A stretch of 64,000 nucleotides of DNA from Gallionellaceae bacterium (GTDB lineage: Bacteria; Pseudomonadota; Gammaproteobacteria; Burkholderiales; Gallionellaceae), in contig JAVBYO010000002.1 of assembly GCA_030823955.1 (NCBI GenBank), positions 62,001-126,000 of the forward strand, in the 5' to 3' direction. Below, in pieces: positions 1 through 11,374 of this stretch. The notes below the pieces were generated by a model. It saw only the letters and a list, made by a program, of their open reading frames with translations. It was not told where the DNA came from and made no database searches. The position numbers and the translations under genes were made by a program. How positions within the stretch are numbered: the stretch's first letter is position 1; each line of letters begins with the position of its first letter.

Positions 1-165
1 GCCGATGCCACCAATGGAGGGATTACAAGACATCACCCCCAGCGTTTCAATATTATGGGTAATCAGCAGGGTATCGCGCCCCATGCGGGCACTGGCCAGT
101 GCAGCCTCCGTCCCGGCATGCCCCCCGCCCACAACAATCACATCGAACTCTTTTGGGAAATCCAT
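1..165 (-). CDS. mnmG: MnmG (GidA) tRNA uridine-modifying FAD protein, N-terminal part
   Basis: This is the first 55 codons of a minus-strand gene that runs off the left edge; it is absent from the ORF track because it is short. The translation begins [20 protein letters not shown] and contains the GGGHAG dinucleotide-binding loop of the GidA family, followed by [16 protein letters not shown], which is typical of MnmG. With MnmE it installs the carboxymethylaminomethyl group on U34 of certain tRNAs. The ATG at 163-165 matches the usual family start. The usual neighbours farther left in betaproteobacteria are rsmG, parA and parB, which fits the parS-like site just upstream. Confidence 0.95.
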   Translation of the reverse strand, partial: MDFPKEFDVIVVGGGHAGTEAALASARMGRDTLLITHNIETLGVMSCNPSIGGIG

Positions 166-234
166 GCGGAACCCGCGCCAAATCAAAGGCGCGCATCATA
201 CAACAAAACATTCTCACGAAAACGTCGGGATGGT

Positions 235-250
235 TGTTTCACGTGAAACG
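235..250. promoter_or_regulatory. parS-like chromosome partition site (left)
   Basis: The 16-mer TGTTTCACGTGAAACG matches the ParB-binding consensus TGTTNCACGTGAAACA at 15 of 16 positions; only the last base differs. It sits in the short gap between mnmE (stop at 255) and mnmG. A second perfect copy is at 6711. ParB/Spo0J binding is established for this sequence family; its use here is inferred. Confidence 0.88.
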
Positions 251-254
251 CGCC

Positions 255-1595
255 CTATTTACCAATACAAAATCGGCTGAAAATCTCCCCCAATAAATCG
301 TCACTGGAAAACTCTCCGACGATCTTGCCAAGAGCGGCCTGGGCCAGTCGTAGCTCTTCCGCAAACAATTCTGCGCGAGTGCCCACTTCGGCGGCTCGCT
401 CCAGACATTGCCCCGCTTGTTGCAAAGCCTGTACGTGGCGCTCTCTGGCCATGAACACCCCGGCATCTGCGCGCCAGTCCATCAGTTGCAGAATTTGCTC
501 CCGCAATAGTTCGATTCCCGCTCCGGTCTTTGCCGACAGGTAGATATGGATGTCGCCGCCACTTGTCTCGACGCGGGGCTCTTGCTCCAGCAAATCGATC
601 TTGTTGATAACATATAACTTGGGGATGCCTTTTGGCATCTGCGCCAAGATATCCTGACCTGTCGTATGCCCCCCTAGTTGCGCATCCTGTAGCAACAAGA
701 TCGCATCGGCCCGCTCCATCGCCTGCCTCGTGCGAGCGATTCCCATTTGCTCGACAACATCCCGCGTTTCCCGCAAACCGGCTGTATCGATGATGTGCAA
801 GGGCACGCCCTGTATATTGATAGCCTGGTGTATCGCATCCCGCGTTGTTCCGGCAACATCGCTGACCAGCGCGACATCCTCTCCGGACAAGCAGTTAAGC
901 AAGCTGGACTTTCCTACATTGGGCGAACCGATCAGTGCAATATGGGCCCCCTCCCGCAACAGACTACCCTGTCGCGCCAGCTCCAGCGTTCTTTTCAGGT
1001 CGGAACGAAGAGCCGTCAGCGCGTCTTTGCGCCGCGCGATGTCCGCCACATCCAGCTCTTCTTCGGGAAAGTCCAACATCGCTTCAACCAGAATGCGCAA
1101 CTCAATGAGCCTGTCGACCAATCCCCGTATCGTTGCAGAGAACTCTCCCTGCAAAGAACGTTGTGCACTCCGAACGGCTTGTTCGCTGCTTGCCTCGATC
1201 AAGTCGGCGACGCTTTCCGCCTGAACAAGATCCAGTTTATCGTTCAAAAAGGCTCGTTGGGTGAACTCACCAGGCTGCGCCGGTCGAGCCCCCAGCGCCA
1301 GGCAGCGTTGCAGCACCAGCTGCAAGACTGCGGTGCCACCGTGCCCCTGTAACTCCAGCACATCTTCTCCGGTGTAAGAATTCGGGGCAGGAAAGAATAT
1401 CGCGATGCCTTGGTCTATCGCCAAGCCGCTGGCATCAAAAAAAGGGGTGTACGTGGCATGGCGCGGGGCGAGCGACTGTCCGAACAAGGCCGGGGAAAAA
1501 GACCCGAGATCGCGACCGGATACCCGGACAACACCGATACCGCCACGCCCGGGGGGCGTGGCAATCGCGGCAATTCGATCAGCCCTTGATGGCAC
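255..1595 (-). CDS. mnmE: MnmE tRNA modification GTPase
   Basis: MnmE partners with MnmG in cmnm5U34 tRNA modification. The N-terminus has the family signature RIAAIATPPGRGGIGVVRVS. The embedded G domain shows GSPNVGKSS (G1), DTAGLRET (G3) and NKIDL (G4), and the protein ends in FCIGK, the conserved C-terminal Cys motif. The track starts at 1643 inside yidC; I prefer GTG at 1593-1595, which gives 446 aa (usual about 450), has GGAG seven bases upstream, and overlaps the yidC stop by 17 bp, implying translational coupling. The gene follows yidC in the rpmH-rnpA-yidD-yidC-mnmE-mnmG series. Confidence 0.95.
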   Translation of the reverse strand: MPSRADRIAAIATPPGRGGIGVVRVSGRDLGSFSPALFGQSLAPRHATYTPFFDASGLAIDQGIAIFFPAPNSYTGEDVLELQGHGGTAVLQLVLQRCLALGARPAQPGEFTQRAFLNDKLDLVQAESVADLIEASSEQAVRSAQRSLQGEFSATIRGLVDRLIELRILVEAMLDFPEEELDVADIARRKDALTALRSDLKRTLELARQGSLLREGAHIALIGSPNVGKSSLLNCLSGEDVALVSDVAGTTRDAIHQAINIQGVPLHIIDTAGLRETRDVVEQMGIARTRQAMERADAILLLQDAQLGGHTTGQDILAQMPKGIPKLYVINKIDLLEQEPRVETSGGDIHIYLSAKTGAGIELLREQILQLMDWRADAGVFMARERHVQALQQAGQCLERAAEVGTRAELFAEELRLAQAALGKIVGEFSSDDLLGEIFSRFCIGK

Positions 1596-3207
1596 CCTTT
1601 TGCTCCATCTCTTGCTTGCGCGTGATATACCATTGTTGCGCAATAGAAAGCACGTTGTTCACGATGGAATACAAAACCAGCCCGGCGGGGAAGAAGAAGA
1701 ACACCACACTGAATACCACGGGCATAATCTGCATCAGCTTCGCCTGCAAGGGATCGGGTGGGGTCGGGTTGAGCCGGCTCTGGATTAACATGCTGATACC
1801 CATGATGGCGGGCAATACGTAATACGGGTCAGCCACAGACAGATCGGTGATCCAACCGAAGAATGGCGCGTAACGCAGCTCCACGCTGGACAAAATCGCC
1901 CAATACAGGGCAATGAACACGGGGATCTGTATCAATACCGGCAGACAGCCGCCCAGCGGATTGATCTTTTCCGTCTTATACAGATCCATCATCGCGCGGT
2001 TGAGCTTCTCCCGATCATCACCATATTGCTGTTTTATCTTTTCCAGCTTGGGCGCCACGATGCGCATCTTGGCCATCGAGCGATAACTTGCGGCCGAGAG
2101 CGGAAAAAAGGCCAGCTTGATCAGAATCGTCAGAACAATGATTGCAATACCCCAGTTTTGTACCCAGGTGTGGATAAGGGTCAGCAGCCAGAACAGGGGA
2201 GCTGCGATGATGGTAAGCCAGCCATAATCGACTGTCAGGCCAAGTCCGGGGGCGACTTGGTCCAGATTGGCGCTCGCCGGACCAACATAGAGAGGAACGC
2301 TGATGCCGCCCTTTTGCCCAGGCGCTATCGTGGCGACCGGCATGACCGCACCAACGGCGAATCGCTGGTCTCCTAGAAAGCGGGCGTAATATTCACGCTC
2401 CACATTAGCCTGAGGCAACCACGCAGCGACAAAGTAGTGTTGCAACATGGCTACCCAGCCGTTGTTTGCCGTTTTCGGGAGGCCGGTCTTGTTTTTTTCT
2501 ATGCTTGAAAACTCGACCTTTTGGAATTTTTCCAGTTCAGTATAGATTGCCGGGCCGGTGTAGGTTGGAACCAGAACGGAATCTCCCGGAGGCACTGAAC
2601 TATCTCGAACCAACTGAAAATAAGCCGATGCGGCCAGCGGCAGAGCTTCAGTGTTTTCAATCTCATAACCAACGTCAACCAGATAGCTGCCGCGATGAAA
2701 GGTCAGCGTTTTGGTGACCGCCTTGCTGGCAACAAGCCGAACAACAAGCGTGTCCTCCCCGTCCGCCAGACGATACTCCTCCGCGGCGGCGGTAAACGGT
2801 GTCTGGTGTGTAGGAAGCCCGCCACCCAGCAGTCCGGTTTGTGCAATGTAGATATGGTCTGCTTTTTGTTGCAAGAGGACGATCGGCTTGTTCTTGTCTT
2901 CCGCATCCTTGTGCTGCAACAGCTCGACGCGCTGGATGTCGCCACCGATCGTGCTGATTTCAACATGGAGGCTGTCTGTTTTAACTACGATCTTTTTGCC
3001 TTGGGTGTCGGCAACCAGCCCAGAGACCTTATTGCTATCCGCGAGATTTCCGACTTTCGTCGGTGCCGGGATGCTTTCGTCTTTTTTCGTTGCCTCGGGC
3101 GCGGAAACCATCTGCAGCTCTGGGTGCTGATAGCGCTGCCAGCCGTCCCACAACAATAATGCCGAAAACGAGAAGATTACTACTAAGAACAGTCTTTGGA
3201 AGTCCAT
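1579..3207 (-). CDS. yidC: YidC membrane protein insertase
   Basis: The 542 aa protein inserts and folds inner-membrane proteins with or without SecYEG. The N-terminal membrane anchor (FQRLFLVVIFSFSALLLWDG) is followed by the large periplasmic beta domain of the gammaproteobacterial/betaproteobacterial type. The conserved Oxa1 core then occupies about residues 340-530, including NPLGGCLPVLIQIPVFIALYW and a basic C-terminal tail. It lies downstream of yidD and overlaps mnmE. Confidence 0.97.
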   Translation of the reverse strand: MDFQRLFLVVIFSFSALLLWDGWQRYQHPELQMVSAPEATKKDESIPAPTKVGNLADSNKVSGLVADTQGKKIVVKTDSLHVEISTIGGDIQRVELLQHKDAEDKNKPIVLLQQKADHIYIAQTGLLGGGLPTHQTPFTAAAEEYRLADGEDTLVVRLVASKAVTKTLTFHRGSYLVDVGYEIENTEALPLAASAYFQLVRDSSVPPGDSVLVPTYTGPAIYTELEKFQKVEFSSIEKNKTGLPKTANNGWVAMLQHYFVAAWLPQANVEREYYARFLGDQRFAVGAVMPVATIAPGQKGGISVPLYVGPASANLDQVAPGLGLTVDYGWLTIIAAPLFWLLTLIHTWVQNWGIAIIVLTILIKLAFFPLSAASYRSMAKMRIVAPKLEKIKQQYGDDREKLNRAMMDLYKTEKINPLGGCLPVLIQIPVFIALYWAILSSVELRYAPFFGWITDLSVADPYYVLPAIMGISMLIQSRLNPTPPDPLQAKLMQIMPVVFSVVFFFFPAGLVLYSIVNNVLSIAQQWYITRKQEMEQKGAIKG

Positions 3208-3237
3208 CTTGGCTTACACCTAATACAGATTATAGAA

Positions 3238-3447
3238 TTATGGGACGGGGTCGTAGCCGCCCGCACCCCAAGGATTACAGCGCAGTAATCGCCAGATTCC
3301 CAGCCACAAGCCCCGAGCTAGACCGTGTTTGGTTAATGCCTCAGAAAAATAATGTGAGCAGGAAGGATGAAAACGACAGGCAGGGGGAGACAGCGGACGA
3401 ATCAGGTATTGATAACCCTTAATGAGAAGCAGAAGTAGCCGTGTCAT
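3238..3447 (-). CDS. yidD: YidD membrane insertion efficiency factor
   Basis: This 69 aa protein carries the family hallmark [20 protein letters not shown] followed by YFSEAL and [12 protein letters not shown]. It assists YidC-dependent insertion at the inner membrane. The track begins at 3471, but an AGGAGG element lies downstream of that codon and about ten bases before the ATG at 3447, so 3447 is the better start. It overlaps the end of rnpA by 29 bp, as is common for this pair. Confidence 0.93.
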   Translation of the reverse strand: MTRLLLLLIKGYQYLIRPLSPPACRFHPSCSHYFSEALTKHGLARGLWLGIWRLLRCNPWGAGGYDPVP

Positions 3448-3799
3448 TATCTTTAATCCTCCTTGCCTCATCCAGCAAACAAGAGAGGGATTGTCTGAAC
3501 TCTTTTATCTCTTCGCTTCTGGGATTGCGCCGCATTTTGATTACAAAATCCAAAGATCCGTTACCTATATCATGCGGCCCCAGCCTGAATATCTCACGAA
3601 TCAGGCGCTTTATCCGGTTCCTGGTAATGGCTTTAAGTGCTACTCGCTTACTTACGACCATTCCCAGTCGCTCAATACCTGCTGCATTCTTTCTAAAATG
3701 CAGGGTCATCCATTTGGCAGATAACCCCCGTTTTTGCAGCGCAAACTCGAATTCCTCGCGCCGATGTAGCCGATGTGCAAAAAGAAAGCGCTGGCTCAC
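3419..3799 (-). CDS. rnpA: Ribonuclease P protein component
   Basis: This 126 aa basic protein is the protein subunit of RNase P, which removes 5' leaders from pre-tRNAs. It shows the RNA-binding signature [16 protein letters not shown] (the RNR motif) at about residues 57-72 and the N-terminal [12 protein letters not shown] helix. The start codon is GTG at 3797-3799, only one base after the rpmH stop codon, so translation is probably coupled to rpmH. Confidence 0.95.
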   Translation of the reverse strand: MSQRFLFAHRLHRREEFEFALQKRGLSAKWMTLHFRKNAAGIERLGMVVSKRVALKAITRNRIKRLIREIFRLGPHDIGNGSLDFVIKMRRNPRSEEIKEFRQSLSCLLDEARRIKDNDTATSASH

Positions 3800-3800
3800 C

Positions 3801-3935
3801 TTATACCGCTAGGCGCGCGCGGCCTTTGGCGCGGCGAGCAGCGATAACAGCCCTTCCGCCCTTGGTCTTCATGCGAACCAAAAAGCCGTGGGTGCGCTTT
3901 CTCTTGGTTACGGATGGTTGGTATGTACGTTTCAT
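3801..3935 (-). CDS. rpmH: Ribosomal protein bL34
   Basis: This gene is not in the ORF track. The minus strand encodes a 44 aa protein, [20 protein letters not shown] and so on, ending [10 protein letters not shown], which is a textbook L34 of the large ribosomal subunit. AAGGA lies upstream of the ATG at 3935. It is the first gene of the leftward origin operon and diverges from dnaA. Confidence 0.98.
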   Translation of the reverse strand: MKRTYQPSVTKRKRTHGFLVRMKTKGGRAVIAARRAKGRARLAV

Positions 3936-3971
3936 GTTTATTCCTTAGGTGTTCTTGTTGAAAAGCGCGCG

Positions 3972-4000
3972 ATTACAATACTTAACATGCCCTCTGTCAA
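3972..4000 (-). promoter_or_regulatory. sigma-70 promoter for the rpmH operon
   Basis: Read on the minus strand there is TTGACA (3995-4000), a 17 bp spacer and TGTAAT (3972-3977), very close to the housekeeping consensus. It lies 37 bp upstream of the rpmH start. A perfect DnaA box sits 14 bp upstream of the -35, so DnaA could influence this promoter. Confidence 0.85.
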
Positions 4001-4013
4001 GTTTATTTTATAC

Positions 4014-4022
4014 TGTGGATAA
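4014..4022 (-). promoter_or_regulatory. DnaA box in the rpmH-dnaA gap
   Basis: TGTGGATAA is the exact complement of the DnaA box TTATCCACA. It lies 53 bp upstream of dnaA, so it may serve both dnaA autoregulation and origin function. The surrounding bases are AT-rich. Confidence 0.85.
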
Positions 4023-4075
4023 CTTTTTATTGTCCCTGTAGAATGCCGCGATAGATATTCTGTGTCCGTAAATTT

Positions 4076-5410
4076 ATGCCACACCAAAACCTGTGGGATA
4101 GCTGCCTTGCGTTCTTCAAAGACCAGCTCCCCGCTCAACAGTTCAATTCCTGGATAAAGCCGCTGGTCTTCGAGGTCTCCGGGAGCAGGATCACTCTGAC
4201 CGCACCTAATGGCTTTACTCTGAAGGTCATTCAAGAGCGCTTCTTACCGGAGATCGCTGCTCGGGCCGAGACGTTTTTTGCTACCCCGGCCCAAATCGAG
4301 TTGCGGGTTGGAAAAAAAACCGCCCCCCCAGTTGCAAGCCCTGAGCCAGTCAATAAAGCTGTTGCATCGCCGCAAAAGAAACTCAAACATACTGCCAAGC
4401 TGAATCCGTCGTTACTGTTTGATAATTTCGTCACCGGCAAGGCGAATCAATTGGCCCACGCGGCGGCCATTCAGGTTGCAGACTCTCCTGGCATGACGTA
4501 TAACCCCTTGTTCATCTACGGTGGCGTTGGCTTGGGGAAAACCCATTTAATCCAAGCGATTGGAAACCAGTTCAAAAAAGAAAACAATCAGGCCAATATT
4601 TGTTATGTTCATGCGACGAACTATGTTTCCGATGTCGTTCGCGCTTTTCAGACGAAACAGTTTGATGAATTTAAACAATATTATAATTCTCTGGACTTGT
4701 TGCTAATCGACGATATCCAATTCATCGCTGACAAACCGGGAACCCAGCAGGAGTTCTTTTACACTCTAAATTCCCTGATCGATACCAACAAACAAGTCAT
4801 CATTACCTGCGACACCTTTCCAAAAGAGATTTCCGGGATAGAGCCCCGCCTGACTTCTCGTTTCAGTTGCGGTCTGACGGTCGCCATTGAACCTCCCGGA
4901 TTGGAAATGCGGGTGGCCATCTTGCTACAAAAAGCCGTCCTTTCTGGTAATCCTATCGGAGAAGATGTCGCATTTTTTATTGCCAAACATGTACGCTCGA
5001 ATATTCGTGAGCTGGAAGGTGCGCTCAACAGAATCGAAGCTTTTGCTCGTTTTCACAAGCGCCCTATCACTACCGATCTGGCAAAAGAAGCGCTTAAAGA
5101 TCTGCTTGCCGCACAGAACAAACAGGTCTCTATTGAAAACATCCAGAAAACAGTCGCCGATTTTTATCGCATCAAACTCCTTGATCTACTTTCCAAAAAG
5201 CGGACTCGTATCATTGCCAGGCCGCGACAAATCGCGATGTGCCTGGCCAGAGAATTGACACAATTAAGTCTGCCAGAGATTGGTAATGCTTTTGGTGGGC
5301 GAGATCATTCGACTGTTTTACACGCCTGTAAAACGATAGAAAGTCTCAGAAATACCGATGCAGCATTAAATGCTGACTTTAATTTGCTCAATCAAACGCT
5401 GCGAAACTAG
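4076..5410 (+). CDS. dnaA: DnaA chromosomal replication initiator
   Basis: The 444 aa protein binds DnaA boxes and melts the origin. Domain I is at the N-terminus (LWDSCLAFFKDQLPAQQFNSW). The AAA+ domain carries Walker A GGVGLGKTH (around residue 148) and Walker B LLLIDDIQF. Domain IV ends with GGRDHSTVLHACKTIE, the box-recognition helix. It is preceded by one perfect DnaA box and followed by two more, and it begins the rightward dnaA-dnaN-gyrB series. The linker domain II is short. No strong ribosome binding site is visible before the ATG. Confidence 0.98.
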   Translation: MPHQNLWDSCLAFFKDQLPAQQFNSWIKPLVFEVSGSRITLTAPNGFTLKVIQERFLPEIAARAETFFATPAQIELRVGKKTAPPVASPEPVNKAVASPQKKLKHTAKLNPSLLFDNFVTGKANQLAHAAAIQVADSPGMTYNPLFIYGGVGLGKTHLIQAIGNQFKKENNQANICYVHATNYVSDVVRAFQTKQFDEFKQYYNSLDLLLIDDIQFIADKPGTQQEFFYTLNSLIDTNKQVIITCDTFPKEISGIEPRLTSRFSCGLTVAIEPPGLEMRVAILLQKAVLSGNPIGEDVAFFIAKHVRSNIRELEGALNRIEAFARFHKRPITTDLAKEALKDLLAAQNKQVSIENIQKTVADFYRIKLLDLLSKKRTRIIARPRQIAMCLARELTQLSLPEIGNAFGGRDHSTVLHACKTIESLRNTDAALNADFNLLNQTLRN

Positions 5411-5601
5411 ATCAAAACTCCTGAAACGTTTGTGGATAACTCTTTCAGGAACGAAGTTTGAATTTTTATCCACATAATGTACACAGCCTTCGCTACTGGT
5501 TTTTGGCAACAAAATAAGTGTTCAATTTAATGTATTTAAATAGAAAAGACTGTTATCCCCAATTTTGACCATGATTGTTATAGCTATTAAGGATATATAG
5601 A
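5411..5601. other. Likely oriC segment: dnaA-dnaN gap with DnaA boxes
   Basis: This 191 bp gap holds two perfect DnaA boxes in opposite orientation, TGTGGATAA at 5431-5439 and TTATCCACA at 5466-5474, and a one-mismatch box TTATCCCCA at 5553-5561. Between them the stretch at about 5520-5550 is strongly AT-rich and could serve as an unwinding element. With the box upstream of dnaA this suggests an origin split around dnaA, as in several bacteria. Gene polarity switches here too (minus to the left, plus to the right). Confidence 0.7.
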
Positions 5602-6705
5602 ATGTTTATAGATAAAATAGATAGAGATGTACTCCTGAAACCGCTTCAAACCGTTGTGGGAATCGTGGAGAGGAAACAACCATTACCGATCCTTTCAAAT
5701 GTATTGATTGAAAAAGGGGATTCCAACCTCAAGCTGGTTGCAACAGATCTGGAGATACAGATTTCCACTATTCGTGCAATCGAAGCCAATGGTCCTGCCG
5801 AAGCAGTCACTGTCTCCGCAAAAAAACTACAAGAGATTCTTAGAGTGTTACCAGATGCCAGCAAGGTTTCCCTGGAAATACAAGAAAACAAGCTATTGAT
5901 TAAATCAAATAAGAGTCGTTTTAGTCTGCAAACCTTGCCGGCACAAGACTTTCCAGTGGTAACGAACCAGCTTGAAAACGCGTCTCAAGTCATACTCAAA
6001 CAGGGGTTGCTGAAAAAATTATTGGGCTTGGTTCAATATGCAATGGCACAACAAGATATTCGTTACTACCTCAATGGCGTTTTATTGGTCATTGATGGGC
6101 AGCAGATACGCCTAATTGCAACCGATGGCCACCGGCTGGCTTTTGTAAGTTCAAAGCTGGAAAAGACCCATACCAAGACCGAAGTCATTCTGTCCAGAAA
6201 GACGGTCAACGAATTATCAAAATTACTCGCTGATTCGGAAGAAGAGATAACGCTCGAGTTGGCAGAAAAACAAGTTAGGCTCACTTTTGCCGATATTGTG
6301 CTTACCTCTAAAGTGATTGATGGAAAATTTCCCGATTACGAGCGCGTCATTCCAAACTACACCAATCACCTGTCGCTGGATCGTTTGACCGTACTGCAAG
6401 CATTACAGCGGGCAGCGATCCTTTCGAACGAAAAATTCCGTGGGGTTCGTTTTGTATTGACCGAAAAGAATCTGCGCATCATTAGCAGTAATAGCGAACA
6501 AGAAGAGGCACAGGAAGACATTGAAAACGAGTATCACGGCCCCGCGCTGGATATTGGTTTCAATGTGAACTATCTTTTGGATGGTCTGAATAATACGCCC
6601 GCGCAAGAAGTCACATTTTCATTTGGGGATCCCAATAGCAGTATATTGATCACTGTGCCGGGCGAAGAAGAGTTTAAATATGTTGTTATGCCGATGCGCA
6701 TTTAA
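5602..6705 (+). CDS. dnaN: DNA polymerase III beta sliding clamp
   Basis: The 367 aa protein matches the standard clamp length, with three repeated domains. Visible family segments include QTVVGIVERKQPLPILSNVL near the start, the central LIATDGHRLAFV, and the C-terminal VVMPMRI. It tethers polymerase III and other partners to DNA. AAGGA lies upstream of the ATG. It is the second gene of the origin operon. Confidence 0.98.
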   Translation: MFIDKIDRDVLLKPLQTVVGIVERKQPLPILSNVLIEKGDSNLKLVATDLEIQISTIRAIEANGPAEAVTVSAKKLQEILRVLPDASKVSLEIQENKLLIKSNKSRFSLQTLPAQDFPVVTNQLENASQVILKQGLLKKLLGLVQYAMAQQDIRYYLNGVLLVIDGQQIRLIATDGHRLAFVSSKLEKTHTKTEVILSRKTVNELSKLLADSEEEITLELAEKQVRLTFADIVLTSKVIDGKFPDYERVIPNYTNHLSLDRLTVLQALQRAAILSNEKFRGVRFVLTEKNLRIISSNSEQEEAQEDIENEYHGPALDIGFNVNYLLDGLNNTPAQEVTFSFGDPNSSILITVPGEEEFKYVVMPMRI

Positions 6706-6710
6706 CGATA

Positions 6711-9173
<2,463 letters not shown>

Positions 9174-9330
9174 GGCGTCAGCGGCCGAGCAATAAATATA
9201 TAGGCCGTCAAAAATATTGACTCACCAAGACCAGACCGTTAAGTTATCAGGTCTGTAGCCACGCGGGTCATAGGTGGCCGAAAATAAATGAAGTGATTTA
9301 TAAATTTAAATTTGAGCAGGGGAGCAAACC

Positions 9331-10263
9331 ATGGGAAGCAAAAAATATCGGCTGGTGACGCGTAGCGACTTTGATGGCTTGGTATGCGCGGTGTTATTGA
9401 AACACCTCGATATGCTGGGCGAGATTTTGTTCGTTCATCCGAAAGACATGCAGGACGGCAAGATCGAAATCGGCCCGGGTGATATCACCACCAATCTGCC
9501 ATATGTGGCTGGTGCGCACCTGGCTTTTGACCACCATTTGTCCGAGACCATCCGCAACACCGGCGGACACACCAACCATATCATCGATCCGAAAGCACCC
9601 TCGGCAGCCCGCGTAGTTTATGATTATTATGGGGGCGCAAAGGCATTTCCGGCAGAATGGAACGACATGATGCTTGCTGTCGACAAGGCCGACGCCGCCC
9701 AGTTCTCACGCGAAGAGGTGTTGAATCCAACAGGATGGGTGTTGCTCAATTATCTGATGGATTCGCGTACGGGTTTGGGGAGATTCCGGGAGTTCCGTAT
9801 TTCGAACTACAACCTGATGATGGATCTCATCGATTATTGCAAGAACCACAATATCGACCAGATCATGCAGTTGCCAGACGTAAAAGAGCGCGCCGAGCTT
9901 TATTTCAGCCACGAAGCAAAGTTCAAAGACCAGATCAAGCGTTGCGCTACGGTGCGCGGTAACTTGGTCGTACTTGATCTGCGCAAAGAAGAAACCATCT
10001 ATGCCGGAAATCGCTTCATGATCTACGCGATGTATCCAGACACCAATATCTCGATACACGTACTCTGGGGCGTAAAGCAACAGAACACCGTATTCGCCAC
10101 CGGAAAATCAATACTCAACCGCACATCCAAGACAAATGTCGGTGAGTTGATGTTGAAATACAACGGCGGTGGACATGAGAATGCGGGCACCTGCCAAGTT
10201 GATAACGACAAGGCGGAAGCCGTGTTGAGCGAACTGGTGTCCCAGATCAATTCTGCTGGTTAA
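9331..10263 (+). CDS. DHH-family phosphoesterase
   Basis: The 310 aa protein carries the DHH phosphoesterase motifs: TRSDFDGLVC (first metal Asp residues near 13 and 15), FDHHL near 67-69, and the DHHA1-type GGGHENAGT near 280. Such proteins hydrolyse phosphodiester or phosphoanhydride bonds in substrates such as short oligonucleotides, cyclic dinucleotides or polyphosphate; the substrate cannot be read here. GGGAG precedes the ATG. It is a single-gene unit between gyrB and the convergent cbbR, closed by a strong hairpin terminator. The 157 bp upstream show no clear signal. Confidence 0.85.
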   Translation: MGSKKYRLVTRSDFDGLVCAVLLKHLDMLGEILFVHPKDMQDGKIEIGPGDITTNLPYVAGAHLAFDHHLSETIRNTGGHTNHIIDPKAPSAARVVYDYYGGAKAFPAEWNDMMLAVDKADAAQFSREEVLNPTGWVLLNYLMDSRTGLGRFREFRISNYNLMMDLIDYCKNHNIDQIMQLPDVKERAELYFSHEAKFKDQIKRCATVRGNLVVLDLRKEETIYAGNRFMIYAMYPDTNISIHVLWGVKQQNTVFATGKSILNRTSKTNVGELMLKYNGGGHENAGTCQVDNDKAEAVLSELVSQINSAG

Positions 10264-10282
10264 CACTGCTGTGGATGATAAG

Positions 10283-10321
10283 CCGGAGGCAGCCGAACTA
10301 TTCGGCTGCCTCCGGTGTTTT
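10283..10321. terminator. Bidirectional terminator between the DHH gene and cbbR
   Basis: A perfect 15 bp inverted repeat, CCGGAGGCAGCCGAA and TTCGGCTGCCTCCGG with a 3-base loop (10283-10315), is followed by TGTTTT. It lies between two convergent genes and can serve both. Confidence 0.92.
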
Positions 10322-10340
10322 GCGGCTAGGCGCTAAAGAG

Positions 10341-11240
10341 TCAGGCCATTCCTTGTGCCGCATTCAGCAGAAAGCGCTCAAATTCTTGTGCCGCAACAGA
10401 CGGACGCTTATTCTTGCGGTGCACGATATACCAATGTCGAATGATGGGAAAGTGGTCGACATCCAGCACAACGAGCCGTTTCGTTTCCAGCTCCAGCTCT
10501 ATACCATGCTGGGAAATGATGCCGATCCCCATGCCGGCTTGAACAGCTTGTTTGATAGCCTCATTGGTATCCATTTCCATATGTACCGGCAAGGAAAGTT
10601 TGTGGCTGGTAAAAAAACGTTCCACCACCCCCCGCGTACCGGAGCCCTGTTCCCGCAACAAAAAAGTCTCGTTCGAGAGTTGGCGGGGTTGAATCTTGCG
10701 CGCACCAGCCAAAGGATGCGCGGGAGCCGCGATCACGACCAAGGGGTTTTGCATAAAAGGTTCCGCCAACATGTCCGCACCTTGTGGCGGCTGACCCATG
10801 ATAGCGAAATCCGCCACATTGTCGGCAAGCTGTTTGATGACAGCATCGCGGTTGGCGACAGATAAACTGACCTGAATCTTGGCGTGGGTTTGAATGAATT
10901 TGGCCAACAGCTGGGGCATAAAATAGTTCGCGGTACTGACTACGGAGATGCTCAAATGCCCACGTTCCAAACCCTTCATGGCGCTGAACACCTCTTCCAA
11001 CTCGGTCAATTGCTGGGTGATACTCAAGCTGTAATGCAACATCTCGCGCCCAGCCTCGGTCAGGTGGAGTTGCTTGCCAGTTTGTTCCAATAAGGGCAAG
11101 CCGACATTTTGCTCCAATTGTTTGATTTGCATGGAAACGGCGGGCTGGCTCAGATACAATTCCTCGGCTGCGCGGGAATGGCTCAGATGCCGAGCAACAG
11201 CGGCAAAGACTTGGAGTTGGCGCAGAGTAAGATGCAACAT
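10341..11240 (-). CDS. cbbR: CbbR LysR-type regulator of CO2 fixation
   Basis: The 299 aa protein has an N-terminal winged helix-turn-helix (LRQLQVFAAVARHLSHSRAA, then LSQPAVSMQIKQLE) and a periplasmic-binding-type effector domain, as in LysR regulators. It is divergent from cbbM, the classic position of CbbR, and the sequence resembles that family. The track starts at 11267, but MLHLTLRQL at 11240 is the usual N-terminus, and a TATAAT at 11250-11255 on the minus strand would place transcription start between the two candidates. It probably senses metabolites such as RuBP, phosphoenolpyruvate or NADPH; this is family knowledge, not visible here. Confidence 0.92.
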   Translation of the reverse strand: MLHLTLRQLQVFAAVARHLSHSRAAEELYLSQPAVSMQIKQLEQNVGLPLLEQTGKQLHLTEAGREMLHYSLSITQQLTELEEVFSAMKGLERGHLSISVVSTANYFMPQLLAKFIQTHAKIQVSLSVANRDAVIKQLADNVADFAIMGQPPQGADMLAEPFMQNPLVVIAAPAHPLAGARKIQPRQLSNETFLLREQGSGTRGVVERFFTSHKLSLPVHMEMDTNEAIKQAVQAGMGIGIISQHGIELELETKRLVVLDVDHFPIIRHWYIVHRKNKRPSVAAQEFERFLLNAAQGMA

Positions 11241-11374
11241 GGCCCCGTTATTATAGCCGATTACCATAAGCGGGGCTTATGGTTCCAATAAAAATGTTTG
11301 ACTGTTGTTTATGGTCTAACAGCCTTATAGTTCGCAGCGTTGTATCTCAAATTGATTATCAATCAGGAGGAAGC
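11241..11374. promoter_or_regulatory. cbbR-cbbM divergent control region with palindromic operator
   Basis: The gap holds a perfect interrupted palindrome, CCATAAGC-GGG-GCTTATGG (11264-11282), immediately upstream of the cbbR -10 (TATAAT on the minus strand, 11250-11255). This is a plausible CbbR operator and autoregulatory site. Toward cbbM there is a TTGACT at 11298 and a TATAGT at 11326, but their 22 bp spacing is too long for a simple sigma-70 promoter, consistent with activator dependence. AGGAGG lies five bases before the cbbM ATG. Confidence 0.65.
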
